Shown here: in pieces, positions 48,551 through 61,015 of the stretch
Numbering within the stretch: the stretch's first letter is position 1
Layout: every line of letters starts with the position of its first letter
Assembly (NCBI GenBank): GCA_014905825.1
Contig: JACGCN010000005.1
Location: 992,001 to 1,056,000 of the forward strand
Source of the DNA: Lyophyllum atratum
Lineage: Eukaryota > Basidiomycota > Agaricomycetes > Agaricales > Lyophyllaceae
Length of the DNA: 64,000 nucleotides
Direction of reading: 5' to 3'
Position numbers and translations under genes: made by a program
The notes under the pieces: model-generated
Databases searched by the model: none
Seen by the model: only the letters and a program-made list of their open reading frames with translations
What the model was told of the DNA's origin: nothing

Positions 48551-50585
48551 ATGTCGCGTCATCTAGAGGAGTTTCTAAAGTTCCGTAATGCCTACTTTCT
48601 CGCTATTTCCGCCGCGATGGGCAGCATTTTCTATGGATGGGATATGTACGTGACGCATCATTCATGGGCATCATTGAATTGAAAACCTATGCGGACTACA
48701 GTGGGTTGATTGGAGGTGTCATCGCTCTTCCCTCCTTCCAACATTACTTCGGAGTGGACAAGATGAATGCTTCCCAGCGTGCCGACCTTAATGGCAACAT
48801 CGTTTCGGTGTTGCAAGCCGGCTGTTTGTATGCACTTTTTGTAGCCTGTTGAGCATGCAACTAAAGGTTGTCATAGCTTTGGCGCGTTGTCTACCGGTTA
48901 TCTTTCGAGCCGGTTCGGACGAAAGCCCTCACTCCTCGCGTCGGGAATCATCTATCTAATTGGAAGTCTTCTGCAATGTATTGTCGGTCTTGGCAGCAGC
49001 CAGAAGGTCGGACTGGACGTCCTCTACTTCAGTCGCTTCCTTGGAGGATGGGGTGTCGGCATGGTGTCAGCCTTGGTTCCTTCATATGTCTCCGAATGCA
49101 CACCTCAATCCATTCGTGGCCGGTGCACTGGGCTTATACAGTTTGCAAACAACATAGGCATCATGCTCAGCTGTGAGTGTTGGTTATCGCGGACGAAAAA
49201 GAGCTCCTTCGAGCTTCGAAACTAGTCTGGGTTAATTATAGCTCTTCGAAGAATATCAAGCCCGGCGAAATGCAATGGCGCATTCCCTTTATCATGCAGT
49301 GAGTAGCCTACGTATGATATTGCGAGTCGACCAGTTGACGTTATATTACACTAGAATGATTCCAGGATTCTTCTTCGTACTGGCTATGTCTTTCCAACCT
49401 GAGTCCCCAAGATGGCTCGTCGAGCATGGAAAAGTAGATGCTGCTGCGAAAGCTTTAGCATTCGTTAACAGGACATCCATCGACGATGAAGCTGTTCTTC
49501 AAACGATCGAAAATATCAAGGCTGACTTCGCCGGCAAGGAGGACCCACCATTATTGAAACAGTTATCATCAATGGGGGAGTCTCGGACAATCGCTCTGAG
49601 ATGTTTCATCCCCTCTCTGGTCATGTTCTTCCAGCAGGTTAGTTGCACTGGCAGTTGAGTTATGGGCTTTATCTAAGCAAACACAGTGGACAGGAACGAA
49701 CGCTATCAACTACTTCAGTCCCCAGATTTTTGCTGGTCTTGGAATTACAGGCACCACCAGCGGACTGTTCGCGACAGGTGAGCAGTTGGACACGGATAGG
49801 CAAGCTCAGTAATTTACTGAGTAACACTTTCTGTTCAGGTATTTACGGCGTTGTAAAGGTACCTTTACCGCATGTCGTCATCCTAATAAAAATTAACCCA
49901 TATTGCAGGTTGTATCCGTTGGCCTTGTCTTGTTATTTGCGGTGGAGACTCTAGGTCGCAAGAAGTGCCTTATCATCGGCGGCTTAGGTCAGGGGGCGAT
50001 GATGCTCTGGATTGGCGGCTACAGCGGCATCAACAAGAGCGGAAAAGTCGTTCCCTCGAGTTATGTGTCCATTGTCGCAGTCTATCTATACGCGGTATTC
50101 TACTGCGTCGGTTGGGGACCGCTACCGTGAGTGGCTTTGTTCGCTGGGTGGCATTCGACATGCTAACGAGCTGCGTAAATAGTTGGGTCATCGCCGGTGA
50201 AGTTGCGCCAAATCACCTTCGAACAGCATCACTTTCCATTGCAGTTGGCGTCAACTGGTTGTTCTCCTTCACGATCTCGAAGTTGACTCCCATTATGCTC
50301 AACAATATCACTTATGGAACATTCCTGCTCTTTGGCTTCTGCTGCCTCATCATGGCGTTTTGGGCATACTTTTTCCTACCAGAGACAAAGGGATACGCCT
50401 TGGAGGATATCAAGTATCTCTTCGAGAAGGATATGATCCTGAGATCTCTCGGCGATGCACCTGGTGGCCGTTTGTTCATCGGATCCAAGCGTGCAACTCC
50501 AGTCGCCGAACTACGGGATGAGGCAGAGAAGGGAACCGTAGAGAGATCTTCAGCATCGATCCACTCGGATACTAAGGTTGCCTAA
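48551..50585 (+). CDS. MFS sugar/quinate-type transporter
   Basis: A multi-exon gene of about 530 residues with 12 transmembrane helices. Signatures of the sugar porter family are present: [38 protein letters not shown] (GRR/K loop), [20 protein letters not shown] followed by [41 protein letters not shown] and [17 protein letters not shown]. The helix 10-11 segment [18 protein letters not shown] and [16 protein letters not shown] resembles fungal quinate permeases more than hexose carriers, but the substrate is not proven. The hydrophilic C-tail carries Lys/Glu/Ser residues typical for regulated endocytosis. Next to a sugar-responsive-looking promoter, it fits uptake of plant-wall breakdown products. 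Confidence 0.9.
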
Positions 50586-50777
50586 ATCCACGATATGATG
50601 TTCTGCATTATGATATTGTAAATTGCGTTCAAGTTTTTACTTATGACATGACGATTTTTTCGAGTTACAACCAGATTGCCTCTTTGTTTGCTTGGCTTGG
50701 GGCTTGCCAAATATTGCAAATTCTGAACAACTCTGCACAGCAGATGGCTATCCTCGTTCCTCTCTTTCTGTGCCTTT

Positions 50778-51577
50778 ATGACCTCTTATCTTCGTAGCTG
50801 GCTCGCGGGTACACCAGCCGCAGAAGAAAAACCAGATCCCTCAATACCTACGTTCAATAGAGTCTCACCACCACCGGACGACGATGAACTCGAAGGATCA
50901 GATACGGCGACCGAAGGAGACGATGACAGCCCTCCTGCGTTCCCCAGCCTCTTGAGTGCCCAGCGTCTGCAGTCAGTACCGAAGATATTAACGGACTCTC
51001 AACGGATGCCCCCTCCTCCGTTACCTCATCTTGCCCAACGCACCCCAGGCGTTAACCCTTCAACTCGCTCGGCCGATGTATCGTCTTCTCTCTCTGTTCT
51101 CTCAACCACAACGCGACCAGCAAAGCCATCAAAGAAACGCGACAAGGTTGCTCTTGCGCCTGGACACAGCCCTCTGGATTGGGCGATGCTCAAGACCTCC
51201 GGGACTGATCTCCGGGTATGCCATCATGCGCAATGCTGCTATCCTTGTCACTCATACGGCCTAGGGAATCGATACCCTGATGCGTATACCTCCCTCCGTT
51301 TTGAAAAAACATAACAAGCGGGACGATGCCTGGTCTGCATTTTATGGCAAAGTGTACAATATCACACCATATCTGGCTTTCCATCCTGGTGGAGAGCGAG
51401 AATTAATGCGTGTTGCCGGGCGGGATGGCACGAACCTCTTTGGTATGCTCGATATCTCTCATCAGTGTGGCAGACATCGACAATGTTACCTTAGCTTCAA
51501 CGCATGCTTGGGTCAGCGCAGAATTCATGCTTGATGCATGTCTTGTTGGTTTCCTCATCCCAGAGCCTTCATCTTAG
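50778..51577 (+). CDS. Cytochrome b5-like heme-binding domain protein
   Basis: Three exons (50778-51215, 51265-51442, 51495-51577) give 232 residues. The N-terminal 130 residues are disordered, acidic and Pro/Ser-rich. The C-terminal domain is cytochrome b5: RDDAWSAFYGKVYNITPYLA, FHPGGERELMRVAGRDGTNL with the first axial His in HPGG, and STHAWVSAEFMLDACLVGFL with the second axial His. The spacing agrees with the Irc21/CYB5R4 N-terminal type of domain. It lacks a membrane anchor and a reductase module, so it is probably a soluble electron-transfer partner. The start codon follows the MFS gene by about 190 bases on the same strand. Confidence 0.87.
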
Positions 51578-51806
51578 ACGCACCTAGATAGTGCATGTGC
51601 GGCTGTTCGACTTGAATGATGTCGTCATGAACCATAGCTACGCTGTAGAGGCGATTTATCGGCCAATGTATGTAGTACTCCATCTCAAGCTAGAATCTAG
51701 ATAATATAATATTTGCAATAGTTCAGATACCAAGATATGCATGGCGTCTTACAAGCAGTCAGCACATCAGCCAGTACGATGCATGATGTGATATATCCCC
51801 GAGAAA

Positions 51807-54800
51807 TTACATGACTTCAATGGTCACAGATGGTATGCTCCACGAATCTACTGGTTGATGAGGACGGTCAAATGCAGCGATATCCCAGTAGGTTGGAGGA
51901 TAAGGAGCAAGTTCTTCATTGTCGGCCGACGACGGCATGGCGTGAAGCACGAACATCTTATCAGCCATATCAGTCAATTGTATCAGCTTTATGACGTTTC
52001 GTCCTTCACGGATGAAATCTGTTAGATCCAGGGCGGGACTTCGTGGATACTGACGAACAGTGTTAGTGTAAGTATATTACGTCGGCGTTGGCACTGACCA
52101 TTTCAAGGGGTAACCACGATCGACCGTGACGCTCTGTGGGATTCACTTGCACAACGAGGGATCCCTGGGGCGGCCACTCCGGCTTGAGTTTCGAGAGCTC
52201 CATTGCCATGTCTTCCGCCGTCGCCGAGGTAAAGCTGGGCTCATAGATAGCTTGCACGACGTCCTTTGGAAGGCATAGCAAGCGTAATGAAACTTTGGCT
52301 GCGGAATCCCAAGATCTATGATCAACGCTTCACACATTATTGACGGTTATGCACAAGAATACGAGAATGTGACATACATAGACGAGCCTAGAAGGTTCCA
52401 CTTCTGTGCGGTCTCTGCATCTACCTCGAATTCGCAGTCCAAAACATCAGCGTCGTTGTGCCCCATTTTAACCAGCCAGAGGCCCGGAACACTGTGACAC
52501 GGAAGTGTCGGGTTTGGAGGTTCCTGGGGAACCGCGAAAGGCGCCGGGTCAAGAATGGGCACAGAACTCTCAAGAACAGGTTCTTGGGAAACAGCGGAAA
52601 ACGACGTGTGAAGAGCAGACGCGAAATTCTCCAGATCTGGTTCAGGTTTGATCATCGCTACATCAGCTGGCGTTGGCGGTTGTGTTCTGTCGTGATTTAG
52701 AATAAGCGTGGAGGCATGCAGACTGTCAGGATGAGTGAAAGAGTCGACCGTCTGCGAAGGATCAATGGTCAGCGGAGGCGGAGGCCGTGTTAGTTGAGGA
52801 GTAGCAGGAGGGCTAATGGTTTGGACTTCTGATAATTCAAGCTTGGAAAGTTCTGGGTGGTATCCATCTGGAGCATGAGACAGCCGGGGCCGAAAGGCGC
52901 GAGGAGGGGGAGTTGGTCCAAAAGGTGTAGAAGATGACTGCAACTCCCGACGCTGTCCAGAAGGAGGGGGTGGAGAGGGCGACTGGCGGACGTGATGCTT
53001 GATGTTAATTAATCGAGGAGACCTTGAACGGCGTTTAAGATGTTGGGCAGAGGGTGCTCGCGGAGCGGGTGACGGGCGCCCATGAGGTGGAGGTGAACGA
53101 GTCCGGGAGGAAGGTGAGCGCCGATATTGAGGGAAAGGTGACCTTTGGTGAGGGGAGGGCGAGCGAAACGTCCGGGAGATTGTGCGAAGATGAACTGGAG
53201 TTTTTCGGAAGGGAGGTGAGGAAGATCTGCGGGAAAGCGAACGGCGAGACCGATAGATTGTACGGTCAGGCCGGGGAGGGGAGCGAGGTTTTGACAATGA
53301 ATGGCGGCGACGTTTGATAGGAGGCGAGTATGACCTGCGTGAGGGCGAGTGTGGAAGCCGAGATCGTGAGCGGTAGCGACGAGGAGAACGAGACCGCGGA
53401 GACGGTGAACGGCGGCGCTTGGGAGGAGGAGATCGTGTGACTTGACGACGGTCAACAGTCGAGCGGGATGGTCGAGAGAATGGGTCATGACGAACCGCTG
53501 GAGGTGAACGATACCGTGGTGGGGGGCGATCACCTTCGGCTGGTCGCAGACTGTGATCGAGATCATAAGCAGATAGCTGAGTGGAATGAGGACGGAAGGG
53601 TGAACGAGGTGGACGGGATACAGAACGACGACGTTTATGAAGATTCGGAGACCCCATCTCTCGCACAGTAGTACTGGTAGACGAGGTTGTAAAGAATGAT
53701 GGATCCATCGGGATGGAAATCCCAAACGTATCATTATTCGTATCTCGATGGGTCTGTACAGATGAACTTGACCGAACCGAGGGTGGGCCTCTATGCCAAC
53801 GAGTGCGGCCTCTAGGATCTTCATTTTCAGATACGACCCCTTTGCTCCTACTTCTAGGCCTTGGTTTCTCTAGGAAGACGGGGCTGCCTTGGGTTAGCTC
53901 TTGACTTTTTTGTCCCAGCAATCGCATTGCTCGAGGGGCCTTTGGAGGTTCCAGCAAAGGAGCAGGAGAGGGAGGGATCGGGATAGACACTCCGTTCATT
54001 TCATAGCCAGGTCTTACAGACATAGAGGTCGCCGATGACAGTGTCGGTACTTGCGCATGGGAAAGGCCACTTTGCTTGAGCAAATCACCGAGGCCGGCGC
54101 GGTGTGGTAGTGGAGTGACTGGTCGGTCTTCTGCACGACGTCCACTGTCGGCTTCCCGTGATCTGATAGCCTGCAGCTGCTCTTGAATAGATCGCAGCTT
54201 TCCAACCAGGGATTCACAGAATTCGTCATTCAAAGCTTCCCGCAGCTTGTCCCGGACCTCTTCAGCTCCACCTATGTCGCCAAAATTAGGACGACGTTGT
54301 GCATTCTGCATCACCACTGGAAGCAGTGCATCTCGTAGGACAGGCGGCTGTGCCAGCGTAAACTTCCGGGCGCCCGTTTGCATCTCGCTGGACTTTTCGG
54401 GTAGCGTGGACGCGGTGGATGTACCAAGAACATGAGGTAGGGCCATGTCAACTACAGTCTCCGATGAGTGACGCTTGGGTGTTGAGGCGGTCGAGGATAC
54501 CCTTGAATCGGAGGACCTGCTGATATAGGCATCTTCTGCAGGCCCATGATTGACAGGTGTGGCCCAAAATCCATTGTTCTGACAAGTCAAAGGAGACAGT
54601 TAAGATTAGGCGATAATCAAAAATCGGATTGACAATAAACAAGCGACAGGATCGTGGCTTACTGAGGGAAGTTGATTGGTACTAATAGCCAGTGCCCCAA
54701 CAGGCTCTTCTATCCCCTCTTCCACAGATGCATTCGACACGGTCATATTGACAGTTTTAGGCGCCATTTTCTGCTTCGTCTCCGGGGTGCATGTCGGAAT

Positions 54801-55052
54801 CGCCGGAGCGAGTGCTGGATTAGCTCCTTTGGCTTCGCGAGGATCTAGGGGGTGAGGATTGGCATGTAGTAAATGCCTATGTGAAGCAGCAGGCGTGCCG
54901 TGCATGGGACGGCCTAGACGTGACTTGGGCGGGGTCGTTATTGCTGGGTGAGAGCCGGATTCGGACCGCTGTTGTTCAGGCTTCTTGATGAACCCATGGT
55001 CGAACGTGGAAGGAGCCTGCCATCCACCAATGCGCGTCCTCAGATCGGACAT
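51807..55052 (-). CDS. Large Arg/Ser-rich protein with conserved C-terminal domain
   Basis: At least four exons. The first (55052 leftwards) begins MSDLRTRIGGWQAPSTFDHG and is disordered. A long exon (about 52380-54590) holds a coiled segment (IGGAEEVRDKLREALNDEF, GKLRSIQEQLQAIRSRE), then several hundred residues of RS, SPR and RRYRSRS repeats like those of splicing regulators. After PHCHSVPGLW-like text the end is folded: DVLDCEFEVDAETAQKWNLL, KVSLRLLCLPKDVVQAIYEP, EWPPQGSLVVQVNPTERHGR, then PALDLTDFIREGRNVIKLIQ and DKMFVLHAMPSS. That last block loosely recalls a PINIT-type domain (bind a strand, then N-x-I), but this is weak. A nuclear RNA-processing role is likely from the RS region. The antisense frame 53009-53824 is a shadow of the repeats. 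Confidence 0.72.
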
Positions 55053-55615
55053 TACGCTTGTCGCCAGCCCAGTGTGCGTGGATGGTTGCTGCGCAGTGGG
55101 TGTATGAGGGTGTATGTAGATATGTAATTTGTCAGGGTCAGTCAACCAATTTTAATTATTTGATTTGTTTCGTCATTGCGCTATCCATTAACAAGAACCT
55201 GCTATGTACTCGTCCTCAGGCCTCAACTCGAATCTGTTTACTAGACTCTCAGCCGACGTTCAACACGATTCTCAGATATCTAAATAGGAGGGCACCGCAA
55301 ACGTGTTTCAACGGACTTGCTTCTAGCACCAGTGGCTGACGAGGTCTAACTGCTTCTTCCGACTTCGAGTCAACAACACCCCTTGATAACCAAGGAGATA
55401 CTTCTATCAGCTAGAGGCTTCCGTCTGGTAGTCGAAATCACCTGGAACTTCCGACCAATTGGTTACTTGGGTTGTCACGTCGAATAATCGCGCAATAACC
55501 AGTGGAGCTTACGCCAACATCCCTCATTGGGGAACAATACTCTAAACGAAGCACGTCTTGAGAAACTTAGGATATAAAAGCCACCACAGCTGACCCATTT
55601 CATCGAACTATCCAA
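55053..55615. promoter_or_regulatory. Divergent promoter with TATA box for the TauD gene
   Basis: TATAAAA at about 55573-55579 lies 37 bases before the TauD start. The left part should drive the RS-rich gene in the other direction. No coding region was seen. Confidence 0.5.
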
Positions 55616-57269
55616 ATGGCTCCCGTTGCGGTCAATGAACTCCCTGCACCCACTGTGGCCAACCTCAAAGCTGAAGCCGCAGCGAAGATCTTCAATCCAT
55701 TCTACTCTCCTTCAATCGGAGACGACGGCGACGACAGCTATGAATACGCCCAATATAAGGTTAGTCATCACTTCCTCTCGTCAGACTCTTCTGTAACACA
55801 ACGGCTGCCAGCCCTCATTTCCGAAACTTTCGCGGGAGCCTCTGATAGAAGTCCAAGTAACGGAACGCGGATTGTCCGCAGACCCTTCCAAACAAAACTT
55901 GATCAAGGCTGCTCAGAAAGTCAGACATTTGACGCCCGCGATCGGGACCGAGATTCTGGGAGTGGACCTCAGACAACTCTCTGATCCCCAAAAGGATGAA
56001 CTGTAAGATCTTGTATCTGTCCCAGTCGTCTGATATTCACGGTCGGAGTAGCGCTCTTCTTATCGCAGAGCGGGGCGTTGTGTGTGCGCATTTTCACGTC
56101 ATAATGTAAAGTATGTTGACAGATATATCCCTCCAAATAGTCTTCCGTGATCAGGAAATAAACATCCACGAGCAACTCGATCTTGCTCGCCATTTTGGAC
56201 CGCTCCACAAGCACGCGACGACCCCAATTCCCAGGAATGGCTTGGAAGAAGTACATGGTCCGTATTATTTTCCCTCAAAACATCCTGAAACAAGCTCACA
56301 ACATGGTGTAGTCGTGTACAATGACTCTTCTCGCCGCCCGGACCCTGCTGCATTCTCCAAACTTGAACTTTGGCATTCGGACGTAAGTTTGCACCGTGAA
56401 ATTAGCTATCGGTCACGTTCTGAAATACCACGGCATCTTTCAAAGGTGTCATACGAGATACAACCACCCGGGCCAACCTCTTTGAAAATCATTACTGGAC
56501 CCGAGGTTGGTGGAGACACCCTCTGGAGTTCAGGGTAAGAATTCTCTTCGCACATCATTTATACTCGTTAATGATCCTTCTCAACTAGATACGCACTATA
56601 TTCATCCTTGAGCCCTGGGTTCCAGACCTACTTGGAGGGCTTGACTGCTTTGCATAGCGCCGTCGCCCAAGCCGAAGGTGCCAGAGCAGCAGGTCTTCAT
56701 GTCCGCAGACAGGAAATTGAGACCGTCCACCCTGTCGTGCGTGTTCACCCAGCCACTGGATGGAAGAGCGTCTACGTGAACCCTGGTGTGTAGCCAGCCT
56801 ACGGCTGGTCTACGCGTGTCCCTGAAGTTCCATAACTGAATGGGTCTTTCCCAAGGATTCACACGCCGTATCATTGGGGTGCCGAAGGCTGAATCAGACG
56901 CCATCCTGACCTTCCTTTTCCGCCAGATCGGAGAGAATCCTGACCATCAAGTTCGCTTCAAGTGGGAGCTTAACTCTGTTGCGATCTGGGACAACAGGGC
57001 ATGTTTGAAGTATTTTTATGCGCGACCGAGAGATATCTGACCACGCCGTCCAGGTTGTCACTCACTCTGCTACATTTGATTTCTGGCCTGCCACCCGACA
57101 TGCCCTCCGTGCCACACCTCATGGCGAGAAGCCAACTTCGGTGGCTGATTACGAAAAGCAGACCGGCAAGCAGGCAAAAGACCGGCAGCTGGATATCTGG
57201 GAACAGCAGGGCATCAAGGTGGAGCAGAACGCGAACGGGGCCTCTCAAAAACGCGGGTACAACGATTAA
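55616..57269 (+). CDS. TauD/TfdA family alpha-ketoglutarate-dependent dioxygenase
   Basis: A multi-exon gene of roughly 390 residues. Text in order: HLTPAIGTEILGVDLRQLSD, LLIAERGVVFFRDQEINIHE, LARHFGPLHKHATTP, the Fe-binding pair in SKLELWHSDVSYEIQPPGPT (HxD), GGDTLWSSGYALYSSLSP, HPATGWKSVYVNPGFTRRII, and WDNRVVTHSATFDFWPATRH, which carries the distal His and the Arg that binds 2-oxoglutarate. All 2-His-1-carboxylate ligands are present. Yeast Jlp1 of this family releases sulfite from sulfonates; the AI..E...VDLR start and tail also fit other fungal TauD members, so the substrate is open. It is probably cytosolic. Confidence 0.9.
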
Positions 57270-58401
57270 AGGCTTGGGTCCCCGCATGAACGACCATTGT
57301 ACTACTGTGTAAATGTACTTGTAGGAATTCCTACGGATCGGATACTACATGGTGTATCGAGGATCAAGATAATCGATCGATCGTAGCGTGTGCTAATCGA
57401 TCGTCGCGGCTTTCAATGAGTGCTTCGACTTCGGCGGCGTCGAGAAGGTATGGTAATCCATCTGTCCTGTGGGGGCGGAACAGCAATACCACCGTAAGGT
57501 ATTGGGACCGTCGACTGCTTCGCAAATATAGGTCGCAGCGAGGACGCTCGATATGAATCTTGTGCTATGATAATGATCGAATTTCCTCTGCCAGGAGTCT
57601 GTACTGTAGTCTTCCAGTAACTACTGATATCAGATAGCGGAGGTATTTGCTGACCCAGCGGGTTGCCGAGGAAGAGCATTGATGGAATCATAGTCAATCA
57701 GAGTCAATCGTTGGCTGGTGTCGGTCAACTTATGAGTGCATCTGACGCGGACCTTAAATACTGAATTACGTTGACGTGAACGTGATATCCTGGATGGATA
57801 GTCCAGACGAAGGTTGTTCAAGCAATCTGGTGAAGCTTCATAAGGACTTGCAGGGTGCACCTCACGACAATCTCATTGATCGCGCCAGAAGGTCGTCTCG
57901 TCATATGATGGCCAAGGCTCCGACAATTTGAATCTTTTGATGCAACTGGTGTGGATCTCGACAGGGGACAGGAGGAAACCAACAATAGAGTAGCCTATTG
58001 CAAATGATCCCACATACATCAAGACCAGGAGCCCCATTAATTTTAGTATGTTACAAAAGCCACGGAGGTGGACTGGAAAGGATGTTCGAAAAACGATTTG
58101 AAATGATCAATGTCAATATCGAAGGCGGTATGAACTGCTATGGAAGATACGATTAGTGCGGATTGTGGTAGCGAAACAGATGATATGTGTGCGAATTTGA
58201 ACTAATAGCATTATTAGTACCTACAAGAGCTTCAGCATAGCAATCGGAGAGACATCGCCGTTATACAGGCGTCGAATCAGAAGTGTGAAACGAAAAATAA
58301 GGGGGCCCACGGCAAGGCGAGATATGGAGGGAAAATAGCGTTTATACCAACAAGGATGCTAAAGTAGTCGGCGTGACAGCGGCAAGAAATATTCCTAGAT
58401 A
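57270..58401. other. Intergenic, 1.1 kb
   Basis: Convergent 3' ends of the TauD and GATA genes meet here. A small GATCGATCGATCG cluster lies near 57374-57402. The minus frame 57413-57697 (starting MTMIPSMLFLGNPLG) has no recognised domain. No RNA gene was seen. Confidence 0.4.
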
Positions 58402-61015
58402 TTAGCGGGGTGAGGTATTATGGTTGGTCGTCGGATGTGATGTTCTCATGAATGACTGATGCTGGAGATGATCGGGGGCATAGCCACGGGCAGCTGGAGT
58501 AGAGGACTGGACAGAGTTAGACCATGGTGGGGCAGGCACCGACATCGGTGACTGCATGCCTTGGTGGGGTTGTTGTTGGGACGGGACGCGACCTGAATCT
58601 GTTGACGCGGACGAAGGGGGGTCTGGAGGCATTATGGCGAGCTGGAACGAGCCTTGGTGATGCTGCTGGGGCAGCGGCTTGCCCGTCTCCAGTGGGGAGG
58701 TCGGTTCTGTTGACTGCTGTGAACGCGAGTTGTGTTTCGACCGAGAGTGGGATTTGTCGGCGACATCAGCTGCACGCGCGGATGCACGAAGGGTCTCCAT
58801 GTCAATCCGGGGTGCTTCTCCGTTTGGACCAGCTTGCTTGTCCCTTTTGCGCTGCAGCTTTGCGTAATCTATTTTTTGATGCGCGTCAGTCAGCGGTCAT
58901 GGTTATAGCTGTTAGAAGGACTCACGTAGTCCGCATGCGTTACACAATGTCCGGGCGCCATCAGGTCCACGCCTCCATTCGGGAGTTTCACGGATGTTGC
59001 AAGAGTGGCATTTCCCTGGAGGAGTTGCCCGCTGGCCAGACCAAATTGCGGAACCCAGGGTCAGCGACGAATAATCATGACACAGTATTTGTAAATATAT
59101 AATACTCACACTTCTTTTTCTGTATTTGCTTTTCGGCTGCCCAGCCGAGCCGACACCGCCAGCTGTACTGGTTGCTCGCTTGGTGCGTATGATCTCCATG
59201 TCCTGCTCCGCAGTAGATTGTACTTTGTCAACCGGAGTGGGATACTGCTGCTATGAATAATGTGAGAATTACATGTCAATAGGATCGCATGTGGTGGAAA
59301 GCACCTCGGCGAATGAGGCAGATTCCGTTGCGTCGGCGTTTTCGTCCTGAGCCATATCCTCCCATGGCCTTTTCGGTGGACGATGGTCATCAGGCGGGGT
59401 GATGACTGCGGTGGTGTCCATCTTGACGCGCTCAGATTCGGGCAGATTGAGACGACGGTACTCTTCCAGAAGTCGAACAACTTCGACAGCCCGTTGGGAC
59501 ATTTCTGTCAGCTCTTGCGCGCTGGGGCAAACATCCGGGACGCTTTGCTGTATTTGAGCTGACGAATGCGCATGAACGAACAGGAAAGCAAAGTCAGACG
59601 TTAGAAAAGCACAAACCATATCGGCTTGCGAAGCTATACAAAGCCGAGCAATGCTTGATAATCTGATGATCGGTAAGATAAAGTCAAAGACTGAAGAAAA
59701 ATGACGAAGCACCTCCGACATGGTACTATCACGAGCAGAGGGCATCCTATCATCAGCAGGGTAGTGGCCGCGTGTGTCGATAGGAACTATAGCCGTTGTT
59801 CGAGCATAAGGCATTTGTGGGTGCTGAAGCTGTGGCGGAGCTTGCTGCTGTTGAGGTGGGGGCTGCGGATGTTGTGAATGATGCGCTACAGGAGGCGGAA
59901 TGGATTGTAGTGCTGGATGCGGTTGTTGATGATGAACATGCATATTGTGATGCTGAGATGGCGGAGGTATAGGTTGCTGGTGCTGCGTTACGACATGGGA
60001 TGGATGCGGAGGGTGCTGAGTGTGCTGAGGAGTTGAGATATGAGGAGGGTGTGGCTGGTGCTGCTGCTGCGCAGAGGGAGGCTGATGCTGGTGCTGTGGT
60101 GCTTGCGGGTGAGAGGGTTGCTCCCAGGACGGTTGTGGAGGCGGGACAGGAGCCGGCGAGGGATAAGGGTTGGTTGGCGTTGGCTGTTGCTGCTGCTGAG
60201 CATGCACCCGAGCATGCATGTACTGCTGTGGTGGATATGCTGCATAACCAGGATGAGGAGGTGCTGCCACTTGTTGTGCATGAACATGCTCGAGCGGAGG
60301 CTGAGTGGTATGGGCGGGGTGGGGCGGTGGCTGCATCTGGTGGTAGCTCTGTTGAGCCGGTTGACCAGGCGGATATGAAGCATAATGAGGGGCGTAGGCA
60401 GTCTGAAAGAATTGGATAAATATGTTAGACGCGTAACTAAAGGTATCAAAGAACAAAGCTTACATGCGGGCTACGCGCGTCACGAGGAGCACTCATGTTT
60501 CCCGAGCTTCTGCGTCGCTTTGACTGAGGAGCCTCGTCGCCGCGAGTGCCTGGTCCGATTGTGACAGACCCAGGCACGGGCGTCGACTGAGCCGACAATG
60601 GCATGCCGGGTGTCAAAAAGCCCCCATTATCTGGTTTGGATGAATAATCGTTTTTCAGCTGGGGTGGTTCGTGCCCTGCGGATAGCGGCGGAGTGTGCTG
60701 TTGCTGTTGATGATGTTGTTGGTGGTGATGGTGGTGATGATGGGCCAACACGGGTGTTGGACTCTGAGGCTGCACATTGGAACGGCTCCAGCGAACGGAA
60801 TTGTCTTGACTGTTAATTGAAGTTTCGGCAGGTGCTACACTTGAGGTGGGGTTCTGGGGAGAGCCGTCCTGTGAGTTCTGGCGTCGCGAATCATAGTGAC
60901 CAAAATTCAAGTCTTTTATGGATGGCAGTCGAAGGGGGTCATCGCGCAGGCTTTGAGCGGCAGGGTGCGAATATCGGGTGTGTTGGGTAGAGTAGTGGTT
61001 CGTAGAGCTCGCCAT
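58402..61015 (-). CDS. GATA-type zinc finger transcription factor
   Basis: Read right to left. The first exon starts [18 protein letters not shown] and contains a His run and PQSKRRRSS, a likely nuclear signal. The next exon is extremely Pro/Gln/His-rich (for example [18 protein letters not shown]), then [20 protein letters not shown] and [17 protein letters not shown] form a conserved helix. The finger is [20 protein letters not shown] followed by [19 protein letters not shown], a CX2CX18CX2C type IVb GATA finger like that of WC-2 but without a PAS domain here. The end is Ser/Gln/Pro-rich. It would bind GATA sites in the nucleus; orthology is not resolved. The low-complexity exon produces long antisense frames that are not genes. 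Confidence 0.87.

Noticed and set aside
53009..53824. 271-codon minus frame overlapping the RS-rich gene
   Set aside because: It is a shadow in another frame of the Arg/Ser repeat codons; the main frame runs over 740 codons with coherent flanking domains.
60000..60419. 139-codon plus frame opposite the GATA gene
   Set aside because: It comes from the low-complexity Gln/His/Pro exon read antisense and has no start context or domain.
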